The position numbers and the translations under genes are program-made. Below, in pieces: positions 6,972 to 14,884 of a DNA stretch of 38,330 nucleotides. The stretch is taken from contig NZ_CAJYMO010000177.1 in the NCBI RefSeq assembly GCF_913776365.1, forward strand, positions 1-38,330. Direction: 5' to 3'. The DNA is from an uncultured Chryseobacterium sp. (GTDB taxonomy: Bacteria; Bacteroidota; Bacteroidia; Flavobacteriales; Weeksellaceae). The notes beneath the pieces are model-generated. The model did no database searches. It worked only from the letters and a program-made list of their open reading frames with translations, and was not told the origin of the DNA. Position 1 is the first letter of the stretch; the number at the start of each line of letters is the position of its first letter.

Positions 6972-8732
6972 ATGAAAAAAATTCTTTTTTTAGTCGTCAT
7001 CGGTTTCCTTCTGCAGTCCTGCGCAAGGGTAGGATCTCCTGTAGGAGGAAGCAAAGACACGCTGGCTCCGAAATTTTTAAGCTCGAACATCGATACGACA
7101 AGAATCAATGTCCCGAGAGACATCAAGGAACTGCGGCTGGATTTTGATGAGTATGTCACCTTAAAAGACATCAATAAAAACCTGAATATCTCTCCGCCGA
7201 TCAACAATATCAAAAGGATTATCCCCTCCAATATCGCCAATAAATTCGTACTGATCCAATGGACAGATACGTTGCAGGCAAATACAACGTATAATTTTAA
7301 TTTCGGAAATGCTATTTCCGACAACAATGAGAATAATATTCTGCGGTATTTCAACTTTGCGTTTTCCACCGGGCCCAAACTGGACGACCTCTATATCAGT
7401 GGTGATGTGAGAGATGCTTTATCCGTTAAAAAAGCAGGGGAAAATAAATTTGTGGTAGGGCTGTATCCTGTAAAAGATACTATTGATTATAAGAAAAAGC
7501 CGTATTATATCACCAAGGTGGATGATGACGGCTATTTTGAGCTGAGCTATCTGGCTCCCGGGAAATACCGGATTATTGCCTTTGATGATGATAACGGAAA
7601 TTCCATCTATGATCCCGGAAAAGAAAAAGTGGGCTTCCAGAAAGATCCTGTGGTCGTGGAGCAGTCGGTTTCCGGCCTGAACCTCAAACTATATCCTTCC
7701 AAAAAGCCGTTGAAGTATCTTGAAATGAAAGATGCTCCCGGCGGAGTGGTAATGACCTTCCAGGGACAGCCCAATACCGTAAAGGTAGTGCCGCAGAATG
7801 AAAAGCTGACGGACTACAAAGTAACCCATACCCCGAAATCCGATTCGGTAAGGATATGGTTTGATGCCGTAAAGAGCAACATCGGACAGACCGCTCCTGA
7901 AAACCTAAAGTTCGGGTACAATGCAGATAGTAAAAAGGATACACTCTATAATGCCTCCCTGTTTTACCGCTACAATGCGAAAACAGCGATGGACGTCAAC
8001 AGTGCAAACGGCGGCAGCCTGCTTCCGCCCCTGGAAGACTTTAAGATTAGCTCCGAATACTACATTGACAGGATCAGCCCGGAGAAATGGACATTCAGGA
8101 TCGCAGGGGACACCCTGAACACAGTACCGTTCACTGCAAAAATTTCAGACACCAATCCATATCAGATTCTGGTAAAAGCTGATTTTACGGCAGGAAAAAA
8201 GTATCAGCTGATTGTGCCGAAAGAGACCGTATCCTCTTTTTACGCAAGAAATTACCAGTCCAAACGTTTTGACTTCGAGGCTGATAAAGTGGAAAATTAC
8301 GGAAGCGTGACTTTCAAACTGCAGAATGCACCGTCAGCCAGTTACTGGATCCAGCTGGTAGACAGTTCAGACAAGGTGCTGTACCAGAAATACACCAAAG
8401 GAAGTGAAGTAAAATTCAATATCCTGAGGCCCGGAGAATATATTGTGAGAATCCTGGTGGATAACAATGAAAACAGGTATTGGGATGAAGCCGATTTTCA
8501 GAATGGTATTTTTGCGGAGGACGCCTACATTTATTACAAACCGGTGATCGTACGGCCGCTTTGGGACAGCAATGAAGACTGGGACCTGAAAGATACACGT
8601 GTACTGGACCCCTCTAAGTTAAGTGCCCCGAAAAACAATACCGCAGCACCGGAAAGAGATCCGAAAAACCTTGATCTCAACAACAATGATAACCTGAGAA
8701 ACGGCAACAGTGCCCTGACTCCGGTAAGGTGA
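6972..8732 (+). CDS. Ig-like domain lipoprotein
   Basis: From the preferred ATG at 6972 the protein has 586 residues, starting MKKILFLVV and ending its signal peptide at a lipobox Cys17 (LLQSC). An upstream in-frame ATG at 6924 lies inside the preceding gene and adds 16 unconvincing residues. TATTTTTG at 6951-6958 is a good -7 box and would put the transcript start after 6924. Residues about 25-135 form a bacterial Ig-like (Big_5/SbsA) domain; the rest is beta-rich with GKYRIIAFDDDNGNSIYDPG and a later YWDEADF repeat of the same type. This family is common in Bacteroidota as conserved surface or periplasmic lipoproteins of unknown role. Confidence 0.82.
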   Translation: MKKILFLVVIGFLLQSCARVGSPVGGSKDTLAPKFLSSNIDTTRINVPRDIKELRLDFDEYVTLKDINKNLNISPPINNIKRIIPSNIANKFVLIQWTDTLQANTTYNFNFGNAISDNNENNILRYFNFAFSTGPKLDDLYISGDVRDALSVKKAGENKFVVGLYPVKDTIDYKKKPYYITKVDDDGYFELSYLAPGKYRIIAFDDDNGNSIYDPGKEKVGFQKDPVVVEQSVSGLNLKLYPSKKPLKYLEMKDAPGGVVMTFQGQPNTVKVVPQNEKLTDYKVTHTPKSDSVRIWFDAVKSNIGQTAPENLKFGYNADSKKDTLYNASLFYRYNAKTAMDVNSANGGSLLPPLEDFKISSEYYIDRISPEKWTFRIAGDTLNTVPFTAKISDTNPYQILVKADFTAGKKYQLIVPKETVSSFYARNYQSKRFDFEADKVENYGSVTFKLQNAPSASYWIQLVDSSDKVLYQKYTKGSEVKFNILRPGEYIVRILVDNNENRYWDEADFQNGIFAEDAYIYYKPVIVRPLWDSNEDWDLKDTRVLDPSKLSAPKNNTAAPERDPKNLDLNNNDNLRNGNSALTPVR

Positions 8733-8735
8733 TGA

Positions 8736-9206
8736 ATGAATCGATCTATGAAGACCTTCAAAAAGATATTTCTGTATACGCTTGCGGGTTTTGCCCTGAT
8801 ACAGCTGATTCCTACAGACAAGGTAAATCAGCCCGTAGACCGCAGGGTAAATTTCACCGATGTCAATAAAACGCCGGGAAAAATTGCCGGACTGCTGAAA
8901 GGGGCTTGCTACGACTGCCATTCAAATGAAACGGTATATCCGGACTATGCTTATATTGCACCGGTCTCTTGGTCTGTAAAAAGTCATGTAAATGAAGGCC
9001 GTGAACATATGAACCTGTCTGTATGGAACACCTACAATAAGGATCTCAAGGAAAGTATGCTCACTCAATCTATACAGACCCTCCGGAACAGGTCAATGCC
9101 TATGCCGGGCTACATCGTCTATCACAGAGAAGCCAATCTTTCCGATGCTGAGAGGGCATTGCTGGTTCAATACTTCGAAGGATTGCTGGAATCAAAATCC
9201 TATTAG
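8736..9206 (+). CDS. Haem-binding domain protein (CxxCH)
   Basis: The 156-residue protein has one N-terminal membrane anchor (about 8-27) and a single haem-attachment motif, CYDCH at 58-62, within a sequence typical of the Haem_bd family (PF14376; conserved CxxCHSNxTxxP followed by APVSW). It probably sits in the periplasm on its anchor and carries one c-type haem. An alternative start at residue 5 (8748) is equally plausible. It begins three bases after the stop of the Ig-like lipoprotein gene, so the two are likely cotranscribed. The electron-transfer partner is unknown. Confidence 0.85.
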   Translation: MNRSMKTFKKIFLYTLAGFALIQLIPTDKVNQPVDRRVNFTDVNKTPGKIAGLLKGACYDCHSNETVYPDYAYIAPVSWSVKSHVNEGREHMNLSVWNTYNKDLKESMLTQSIQTLRNRSMPMPGYIVYHREANLSDAERALLVQYFEGLLESKSY

Positions 9207-9229
9207 ATCAATTGTTAAAGTACGCAAAT

Positions 9230-9293
9230 TTCCCGCAGGAAAGGTACAGGACAGTTCCTTAACGGGATCTGCACAGCTTCTTGTCTGCGGGAA
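9230..9293. other. Inverted repeat between convergent genes
   Basis: TTCCCGCAG (9230-9238) and CTGCGGGAA (9285-9293) are perfect 9-bp inverted copies separated by 46 bases. They fill the gap between the convergent haem-binding and NUDIX genes. There is no U-run, so it is not a classical terminator, though it could slow readthrough from either side. Confidence 0.45.
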
Positions 9294-9307
9294 CTGCATT
9301 TCAGGGG

Positions 9308-9823
9308 TTACCTATTGTTGAGATAATGGTTAAAAAAATTTTTCTGCGAATCAAATGCCAGCTCCTCCGGGTCCAGCTCCTGTAAAGGGATCCAGAAAGC
9401 TTCTGAGATTTCCGATGCTTCAAGGTTTCCCTCGAATTTTTCGTCTACACGGTATTCGTAGAAAAGGTCGATGGTATGATAATCAATTTCCTTATACTGG
9501 TAGACATTCGGTAGGCTGGCCAGATAGTGTAACTTTGATTCGTCTACCATGATCTGAAGCTCTTCGGACAGTTCCCGCTTACAGGCCTCTTCCGCGCTTT
9601 CCCGGGGATCGATAAATCCTCCTGCAAGATCAAGTTTCCCCCTTTTGGGTTCCCTTTCCCTGCGGGTAAGATAAATCTCATCTTCATGTCTGATGACTAC
9701 CGCTACAGCGCCTGCCACGTTGTTGTACAGGGTAAACTGACAGAGCGGGCAGCTCCACTTCTTTTCGCCGTCCCAGTGCAGGGAGTCCTCGCCGCAGTTT
9801 GGGCAGTACTTCAGTATTTTCAT
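9308..9823 (-). CDS. NUDIX hydrolase with N-terminal zinc ribbon
   Basis: The 171-residue protein has a two-knuckle zinc ribbon (CPNCG at 7-11 and CPLC at 25-28) and then a NUDIX box at 69-91 (G-x5-E-x7-REL-x-EE) in which the late glycine is replaced by Gln90. The ribbon plus NUDIX layout resembles NudC-type or ADP-ribose/NADH pyrophosphatases, but the exact nucleotide-diphosphate substrate cannot be read. The start codon overlaps the xerD stop by four bases, so it is the last gene of the enoyl-CoA hydratase / deaminase / xerD / NUDIX series. Confidence 0.88.
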   Translation of the reverse strand: MKILKYCPNCGEDSLHWDGEKKWSCPLCQFTLYNNVAGAVAVVIRHEDEIYLTRREREPKRGKLDLAGGFIDPRESAEEACKRELSEELQIMVDESKLHYLASLPNVYQYKEIDYHTIDLFYEYRVDEKFEGNLEASEISEAFWIPLQELDPEELAFDSQKNFFNHYLNNR

Positions 9824-10734
9824 TCGGTTAGATTGATGTTTCTCGGGTGAAAATTCAGGATAACATCCCTGAGTTCTTCCGTTTTCAGATGGGTATAGAC
9901 TTCCGTAGTGGTAATGCTGGAATGGCCGAGCATTTCCTGGATATACCGGAGATCAGCTCCGTTCTGAAGCAGATGGGTAGCAAAAGAATGCCTGAAGGTG
10001 TGAGGCGATATTTTCTTGCTCACGCCTGCTTTGTCCGTTAATTCCTTGATGATCAGAAATACGATCACCCTGGACATTGAAGTTCCCCTGCTGTTGAGAA
10101 AGAGGGTGTCTTCATATTTCTTATTGATCTTATTCTTGGACCGGGTTTCGCGGATATAGCTTTGCAGCAATTGGGCGGTATACCCAGCCAGCGGCACAAA
10201 ACGTGTTTTGTTTCCCTTCCCGTGCACTTTGATGTACTGTTCCTTGAAATTGATGTTTGAAATCTTAATGTCGATCAGTTCCGATACCCGCAGCCCGCAT
10301 CCGTATAAAACTTCAACGATACAGTGGTTTCTCTTTCCGAGATCCGTATCCATTTCGATCGCATTAATGATTTTATTGATGTCCGGAAGGCTGAGGGTAT
10401 CCGGAAGGTAGAGCCCGAGTTTTGGCCCTTCCAGCAGTTCTGCCGGATTATCCTCGCGGCATTCCTCCTCTATCAGGAACCTGAAAAAGGCTTTGATGGA
10501 GGAAATCCACCGGGCCTGAGAACGCTCGCTGAATTTCTGCTTGGACAGGTTAAAGATATACTCCTGGAGATGTTCGTACCGGATCGTGTCAGGACCTGTA
10601 TCTTCCAGGTCTGCTTCCGCATATTCTTTTAATTTTCTGATGTCCCGGATGTAGGCATCTAATGTGTTTTCCGAAAAGTTTCTTTCAAATCGGAGAAAGA
10701 TTTCAAAATCTTTAATTTTTTCATCCCATGTCAT
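9820..10734 (-). CDS. xerD: Site-specific tyrosine recombinase XerD
   Basis: 304 residues with a SAM-like N-terminal core-binding domain (about 5-88) and a tyrosine-recombinase catalytic domain. All active-site residues are visible: Arg149 (GCGLRVSEL), Lys173 (HGKGNK), His245 and Arg248 (PHTFRHSFATHLL), His271 (LGHSS) and nucleophile Tyr280 (VYTH). With XerC it resolves chromosome dimers at dif during division. The length and motifs fit housekeeping XerC/D rather than a phage integrase, and no attachment sites or phage genes are nearby. It starts seven bases after the deaminase stop. XerC versus XerD is chosen by overall resemblance. Confidence 0.88.
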   Translation of the reverse strand: MTWDEKIKDFEIFLRFERNFSENTLDAYIRDIRKLKEYAEADLEDTGPDTIRYEHLQEYIFNLSKQKFSERSQARWISSIKAFFRFLIEEECREDNPAELLEGPKLGLYLPDTLSLPDINKIINAIEMDTDLGKRNHCIVEVLYGCGLRVSELIDIKISNINFKEQYIKVHGKGNKTRFVPLAGYTAQLLQSYIRETRSKNKINKKYEDTLFLNSRGTSMSRVIVFLIIKELTDKAGVSKKISPHTFRHSFATHLLQNGADLRYIQEMLGHSSITTTEVYTHLKTEELRDVILNFHPRNINLTE

Positions 10735-10741
10735 TGTTGTG

Positions 10742-11164
10742 TTATTTTTTTAGTTCGCAATCCGAAATTTGTTCTATTTCAATCTGGTGGTTCCTTAAAA
10801 AGGATATTCCGTCATCGTCTGAATACTCGTTGATATAAACCAGCCGGGTAATTCCTGCCTGAAGGATCAGCTTGCTGCACTCTTTACAGGGAGAAAGAGT
10901 AAGGTAAAGGGTAGCCCCTTTTGCAGACTGGGTGGAAGCTGCCAGTTTTAAGATGGCATTGGCTTCTGCATGAAGTACATACCAGTGGGTCTGTCCGGCG
11001 CTGTCTTCACAGCAGTTTTCAAATCCTGAAGGGGTACCGTTGTAACCATCTGAAATAATCATCCTATCTTTTACGATAAGAGCTCCTACCTGCTTTCGTT
11101 TACAGTAGGAAAGTTTTGCCCATTCCTGGGCCATTTTAAGATAAGCTTTGTCAAACTTATTCAT
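10742..11164 (-). CDS. dCMP deaminase family protein
   Basis: A 140-residue cytidine/deoxycytidylate deaminase fold. The zinc site is complete: HAE at 65-67 (His ligand and catalytic Glu) and PCKEC at 92-96 (two Cys ligands). The NGTPSGFENC segment (42-51) is typical of dCMP deaminases of the ComEB type. The reaction would be dCMP to dUMP, feeding dTMP synthesis. It lies between the enoyl-CoA hydratase gene (50 bases upstream) and xerD (7 bases downstream) on the same strand. Confidence 0.9.
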   Translation of the reverse strand: MNKFDKAYLKMAQEWAKLSYCKRKQVGALIVKDRMIISDGYNGTPSGFENCCEDSAGQTHWYVLHAEANAILKLAASTQSAKGATLYLTLSPCKECSKLILQAGITRLVYINEYSDDDGISFLRNHQIEIEQISDCELKK

Positions 11165-11214
11165 ACAGCAGCATTGTTTGTGGTTCGAAATAATTTTTTA
11201 TAAGGGATAAAAGA

Positions 11215-11982
11215 TCAGAATTCAGGCTTTCTTTTCTCAAGAAATGCAGAAACTCCTTCTTTTTTGTCGTCCAGATCAAAAAGCTCTCCGAAATAGCTGA
11301 TTTCGGTTTCAAAACCTTTATCCGTGTCTGACAGGTTAACAGCGTGAACTGCTCTGGAAATGGCCATCGGTGAATTGCGGGCAATCAGATGGGCAAGCTC
11401 CTTTGTTTTGGTTAAAAGTTCTTCAATCGGGTAGACTTCGTTCACCAGTCCGGTCTCTTTTGCACGCTGTGCAGAAACCATTTTGGCAGAAAAAATCATT
11501 TCATTGGCAATCCCTTTTCCTACAAGCTTCGGCAAACGCTGGGTGCCTCCGTAACCGGGGATCAGCCCCAGCGTCACTTCAGGAAGTCCGAGTTTTGCAT
11601 TTTCCGATGCATATCTGATATGGCATGCCATGGCAAGTTCAAGACCTCCGCCTAAAGCAAATCCGTTGATGGCTGCAATAACGGGCTTGGTCATATTCTC
11701 AATCTTATCGAACAGCTTCTGATGGCCGCTCCGGGACAGTTCTTCTGCCTTTTCACGTCCGAAATCACTGAACTCCTTGATGTCGGCCCCGGCTACGAAA
11801 GATTTTTCACCGCTTCCTGTCAGGATAATCACCCTGCAGGACGCATCTTCATTCAGTCCGTCCAAAGCTGAACTGAGTTCCTGAATGGTCTTAGCATTCA
11901 ACGCATTCAAACTTTCAGGCCGGTTTATGGTGATGATAACTGATTTATCTTCTTTTTGTAATAATATATTGTCGTAACTCAT
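11215..11982 (-). CDS. Enoyl-CoA hydratase/isomerase family protein
   Basis: 255 residues of the crotonase fold. The oxyanion-hole segments are SFVAGADIKEF (61-71) and NGFALGGGLELAMAC (106-120), and both catalytic acids of true hydratases are present (Glu115 and Glu135 in LPEVTLGLIPG). It should hydrate 2-enoyl-CoA to 3-hydroxyacyl-CoA in fatty-acid or amino-acid catabolism. It is the first gene of a minus-strand run ending in the NUDIX gene. An A/T hairpin between it and katA separates the two units. Confidence 0.9.
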   Translation of the reverse strand: MSYDNILLQKEDKSVIITINRPESLNALNAKTIQELSSALDGLNEDASCRVIILTGSGEKSFVAGADIKEFSDFGREKAEELSRSGHQKLFDKIENMTKPVIAAINGFALGGGLELAMACHIRYASENAKLGLPEVTLGLIPGYGGTQRLPKLVGKGIANEMIFSAKMVSAQRAKETGLVNEVYPIEELLTKTKELAHLIARNSPMAISRAVHAVNLSDTDKGFETEISYFGELFDLDDKKEGVSAFLEKRKPEF

Positions 11983-12031
11983 TTTCCACTATAAAATATT
12001 ATTCTGTGCAAATTATAAATTTTTTACAAAA

Positions 12032-12063
12032 AAAAGGAAAAAATATTGACTTTTTTTCCTTTT
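12032..12063 (-). terminator. Terminator downstream of katA
   Basis: AAAAGGAAAAAA (12032-12043) and TTTTTTTCCTTTT (12051-12063) pair around a 7-base loop. It lies just after the katA stop on the minus strand and ends in a T-run there. The stem is almost only A-T, so it is weaker than a GC-stem terminator. Confidence 0.6.
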
Positions 12064-12085
12064 GATTGAATTTATGTTAATTTTA

Positions 12086-13573
12086 TTATTTAGTATGATT
12101 CATCATATTAGGATCAATCATCACATTGAGCTGAGTGGCTACTTTCATGCCAAGTTCTATATTGGCTCTGAAAAAGTGGCATAGCTGACGGTTAATAATT
12201 TCGTCTTTTTTAGGTCCGTCAATCTTTTTCATGTGGCCCACGATATTGCTGATCAGATGATCCCTTTCCTCAGGGCTCATCGCCTTGGAATATAACAGTC
12301 CCGGCTGGGTATAATGGTCGTCGTCATTTTCATTTCTGTTGTAGCTGGCCACATGGGCGCTATCCAACTCGTACTCGAAGCTCTTGTAAGCCGGGTCCGG
12401 CCTGATGTCGTCGAAACTGTTCGGGTGGTAATTCGGCTTGTCCTGGTAATGGCTGGAGTCTGCCATGAAACCGTCTCGCTGATAATTGTTTACGGCAAAC
12501 GGGCAGCGGTTGACTTCCAGCTGGTGGGCATTGACGCCTACCCTGTAACGGTGGGCATCCTGATAAGAGAAGAGTCTTCCCTGAAGCATCCTGTCCGGCG
12601 AAAAGCTGATCCCGTCAATCAGGTTGCTGGGTGCAAACGCAGATTGTTCAACATGGGCAAAATAATTCACAGGGACTTCGTTCAGTTCCATTTCGCCCAC
12701 CTCGATCATCGGAAAATCTTCATGGAACCAGACTTTGGTAACGTCAAAAGGATTCCATCTGAAATCTCTTGCCTGCTCTTCGGTCATCACCTGGATATAC
12801 ATGGTCCATTTCGGGAAATTTCCTTCTTCAATGGAAGTGCAGAGGTCTTCCTGCGCAAAATCGGGATTTTCACCGGCCATTTTAACGGCTTCCGCGTCAG
12901 TAAAGTTCTTAATCCCCTGCTTGGTCAGAAAATGGAATTTTACCCAGGTCCTTTCATTTTCAGCATTAATCATGGAAAACGTATGGGAACCGAAGCCATG
13001 CATATGGCGGTATCCGTACGGAGTGCCGCGGTCTGACATCAGGATCAGGACCTGATGAAGTGACTCGGGGTTCAGGCTCCAGAAATCCCACATCATGGTA
13101 TGGCTTTTCAGGTTGGTCTTCGGAACCCTTTTCTGGGTGTGGATGAAGTCCGGGAATTTTTTGGCATCCTTGATGAAGAAAACAGGAGTATTATTTCCTA
13201 CAAGATCCCAGTTTCCGTCCTCCGTATAAAATTTCAGAGCAAATCCTCTGGGATCTCTTGCTGTATCGGCACTCCCTTTTTCCCCGCCTACCGTAGAAAA
13301 TCGGGCAAACATCCTGCAGGAATTCCCGACTTTTGAAAACAGCTTGGCTCTTGTATATTTACTGATATCATGGGTAACGGTGAAGGTTCCGTAAGCGCCG
13401 CTCCCGTGGGCATGGACCGACCTCTCCGGAATGCGCTCTCTTACGAAATGGGCAAGATTTTCCTGTAAAATGAAATCCTGCAACAGAACGGGGCCTCTGG
13501 GACCAACGGTCTGTGAATCCTGATGCTCGAAGTACGGAGCACCATTGCTTAATGTTAATTTTTTAGAATCCAT
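12086..13573 (-). CDS. katA: Catalase (haem, clade 3 type)
   Basis: A 495-residue monofunctional haem catalase of small-subunit size. Catalytic His54 lies in the ERSVHAHGSGAYG segment, the distal Asn in LVGNNTPVFF (about 127), and the proximal haem ligand Tyr337 in RLFSYQDAHRYRVG. No C-terminal extension is present, so it is not a KatE-like large form. It degrades hydrogen peroxide in the cytoplasm. It is transcribed away from oxyR across a 131-base shared region, the classic arrangement for OxyR-controlled peroxide defence. CAAATTTA at 13634-13641 (TAAATTTG on the minus strand) is a probable -7 box without a good -33 box, as expected for an activator-dependent promoter. Confidence 0.95.
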   Translation of the reverse strand: MDSKKLTLSNGAPYFEHQDSQTVGPRGPVLLQDFILQENLAHFVRERIPERSVHAHGSGAYGTFTVTHDISKYTRAKLFSKVGNSCRMFARFSTVGGEKGSADTARDPRGFALKFYTEDGNWDLVGNNTPVFFIKDAKKFPDFIHTQKRVPKTNLKSHTMMWDFWSLNPESLHQVLILMSDRGTPYGYRHMHGFGSHTFSMINAENERTWVKFHFLTKQGIKNFTDAEAVKMAGENPDFAQEDLCTSIEEGNFPKWTMYIQVMTEEQARDFRWNPFDVTKVWFHEDFPMIEVGEMELNEVPVNYFAHVEQSAFAPSNLIDGISFSPDRMLQGRLFSYQDAHRYRVGVNAHQLEVNRCPFAVNNYQRDGFMADSSHYQDKPNYHPNSFDDIRPDPAYKSFEYELDSAHVASYNRNENDDDHYTQPGLLYSKAMSPEERDHLISNIVGHMKKIDGPKKDEIINRQLCHFFRANIELGMKVATQLNVMIDPNMMNHTK

Positions 13574-13704
13574 AAATTTATGATTTGTATCATTGATGTT
13601 CTGATAAATTTAAAAAGTAAAGGTACTAAATATCAAATTTACTTCCATATTTAATTTGCCGATAGCAAAAACATCATATCTTTGTAATAGATAATATTAA
13701 TCAG
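13574..13704. promoter_or_regulatory. Divergent katA/oxyR promoter region
   Basis: For oxyR, TTTG at 13655-13658 and TATCTTTG at 13677-13684 form a well-spaced Bacteroidota promoter (18 bases between). For katA on the other strand, TAAATTTG (13641-13634) is a -7 box. The oxyR -33 element lies between the two start points. ATAG at 13662 and TAATAGATAA around 13685 resemble parts of the ATAG-N7-CTAT OxyR site, but the full spaced motif is not clean, so the operator is only tentative. Confidence 0.65.
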
Positions 13705-14655
13705 ATGAACATTCAGCAATTGGAATATCTTATCGCGGTAGATAAGTATAAACATTTTGGTAAAGCTGCACAGGCATGCTTCATTACGCAACCCACCCTC
13801 AGTGCAATGATACAGAAATTTGAAGATGAACTGGATGTGAAGGTATTCGACCGTACGACACACCCGATCCGTACCACTGATGTAGGACTGCAGATCATCG
13901 ATCAGGCAAAAGTGATTATAGAATCGGTGAATGAGCTCAGAAACAAAGCCAACCTGCTGAATAATATCCTCGGAGGGACCATCAATGTAGGAATTATTCC
14001 TACCGTTTCCTCTTTTATCCTGCCTACGGAAATTTTCAAGTTCCTGGAAGATAACCCTAAGATCCAGATGAATGTAAAGGAAATGACCACTGATAATATT
14101 GTCAGGGCACTGAAAGCAGGGGAACTTGATGCAGGTATCATTTCCACGCCTTATGATACGGCGGATGAGTTCTATCAGGACTTCCTTTTTAATGAAGAAC
14201 TGATGATCTACAGCTCGGATACGGAAGCGAATAAGAAAAATGCCTATGTGGTTCCGGAAGATCTGAATGTAGAGAAAGTATGGCTGCTGGAAGAAGGAAA
14301 CTGCCTCAGGAACCAGTTTGAAAACATCTGTCACCTGAAAGAAAATACCCTGAAACCTAAAAACCTTGATTTCCTGGCATCCAATATCCAGACGCTGGTT
14401 CATATGGTAGACAAAGTGGGAGGAATCAGCATTCTGCCTGAACTTGCCCTTAACCAGCTTTCTGATGTGCAGAAGAAAAACGTATTCCGTTTCAAGAAGC
14501 CTTTCCCATACCGGGAAATCAGTATCATTTACTATAAGCCAACTTTCAAGCAGAAGATTATTGATGAATTGTCCCATTCCATCAGGACTTCTCTGGAGAA
14601 AAAGCTGAATTATCACGAAAATCCGAAAGAATTCGTAAGCATTAAACCACAGTAG
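13705..14655 (+). CDS. oxyR: Hydrogen peroxide-responsive LysR regulator OxyR
   Basis: 316 residues: a winged helix-turn-helix LysR domain at 1-60 (MNIQQLEYLIAVDKYKHFGKAA..QPTLSAMIQKFEDELDVKVFDR) and a LysR substrate domain. The redox-sensing pair of OxyR is conserved: Cys200 and Cys209 in EEGNCLRNQFENIC, with the same nine-residue spacing as Cys199/Cys208 of the Escherichia coli protein. Oxidation to a disulfide is known to switch OxyR to an activator. It is divergent from katA, its likely target. The start directly precedes the HTH and lies 20 bases after a good -7 box. Confidence 0.92.
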   Translation: MNIQQLEYLIAVDKYKHFGKAAQACFITQPTLSAMIQKFEDELDVKVFDRTTHPIRTTDVGLQIIDQAKVIIESVNELRNKANLLNNILGGTINVGIIPTVSSFILPTEIFKFLEDNPKIQMNVKEMTTDNIVRALKAGELDAGIISTPYDTADEFYQDFLFNEELMIYSSDTEANKKNAYVVPEDLNVEKVWLLEEGNCLRNQFENICHLKENTLKPKNLDFLASNIQTLVHMVDKVGGISILPELALNQLSDVQKKNVFRFKKPFPYREISIIYYKPTFKQKIIDELSHSIRTSLEKKLNYHENPKEFVSIKPQ

Positions 14656-14713
14656 CGGTTATTGTACAACCGGTAAGCGGCTTATTTCAAGAATTATAAT
14701 TGACAGGCAAAAA

Positions 14714-14745
14714 TTTGAGTATTAAAAAAATAGTACTTAAATTTG
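14714..14745 (+). promoter_or_regulatory. metK promoter (-33 TTTG, -7 TAAATTTG)
   Basis: TTTG at 14714-14717 and TAAATTTG at 14738-14745 are separated by 20 bases, matching the TTTG-N19-21-TAnnTTTG promoter of Bacteroidota. The predicted transcript start (about 14752) falls just before the SAM-II aptamer, so the riboswitch would form the very 5' end of the mRNA. Confidence 0.75.
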
Positions 14746-14756
14746 CCAGTGTTTAC

Positions 14757-14808
14757 GAACGAGGAAAAATTTGACCTGATTGCAACCTCTCTAAAAAAAT
14801 GCTAAAAC
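14757..14808 (+). promoter_or_regulatory. SAM-II riboswitch upstream of metK
   Basis: The segment shows the SAM-II layout: GAGG (14761) pairing with CCTC (14786) as P1, the loop TTTGACCTGATTGCAA between them, and an A-rich linker leading to ATGCTAAAA (14800-14808), the 3' strand of the pseudoknot. The invariant ATTGCAA and GCTAAA match what I recall of the SAM-II consensus. SAM-II is reported from Alphaproteobacteria and Bacteroidota, upstream of methionine and SAM genes. It should repress metK when SAM is high. About 75 bases separate it from the start codon. Confidence 0.8.
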
Positions 14809-14884
14809 AGTATTTCTTTTTTAGACCTTCCGTCAATCCCCTGTTTTTCTTCGTTCAGTTCTAATTTTAAATATGTAAAATAAT

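Noticed and set aside
9820..10734. Phage or integrative-element integrase
   Set aside because: Length and motifs fit housekeeping XerD, it sits in an operon with metabolic genes, and no attachment sites or mobile genes were seen.
13651..14616. A 321-codon open frame on the minus strand opposite oxyR
   Set aside because: It is the antisense shadow of a clearly conserved LysR gene, shows no family pattern and covers the divergent promoter.
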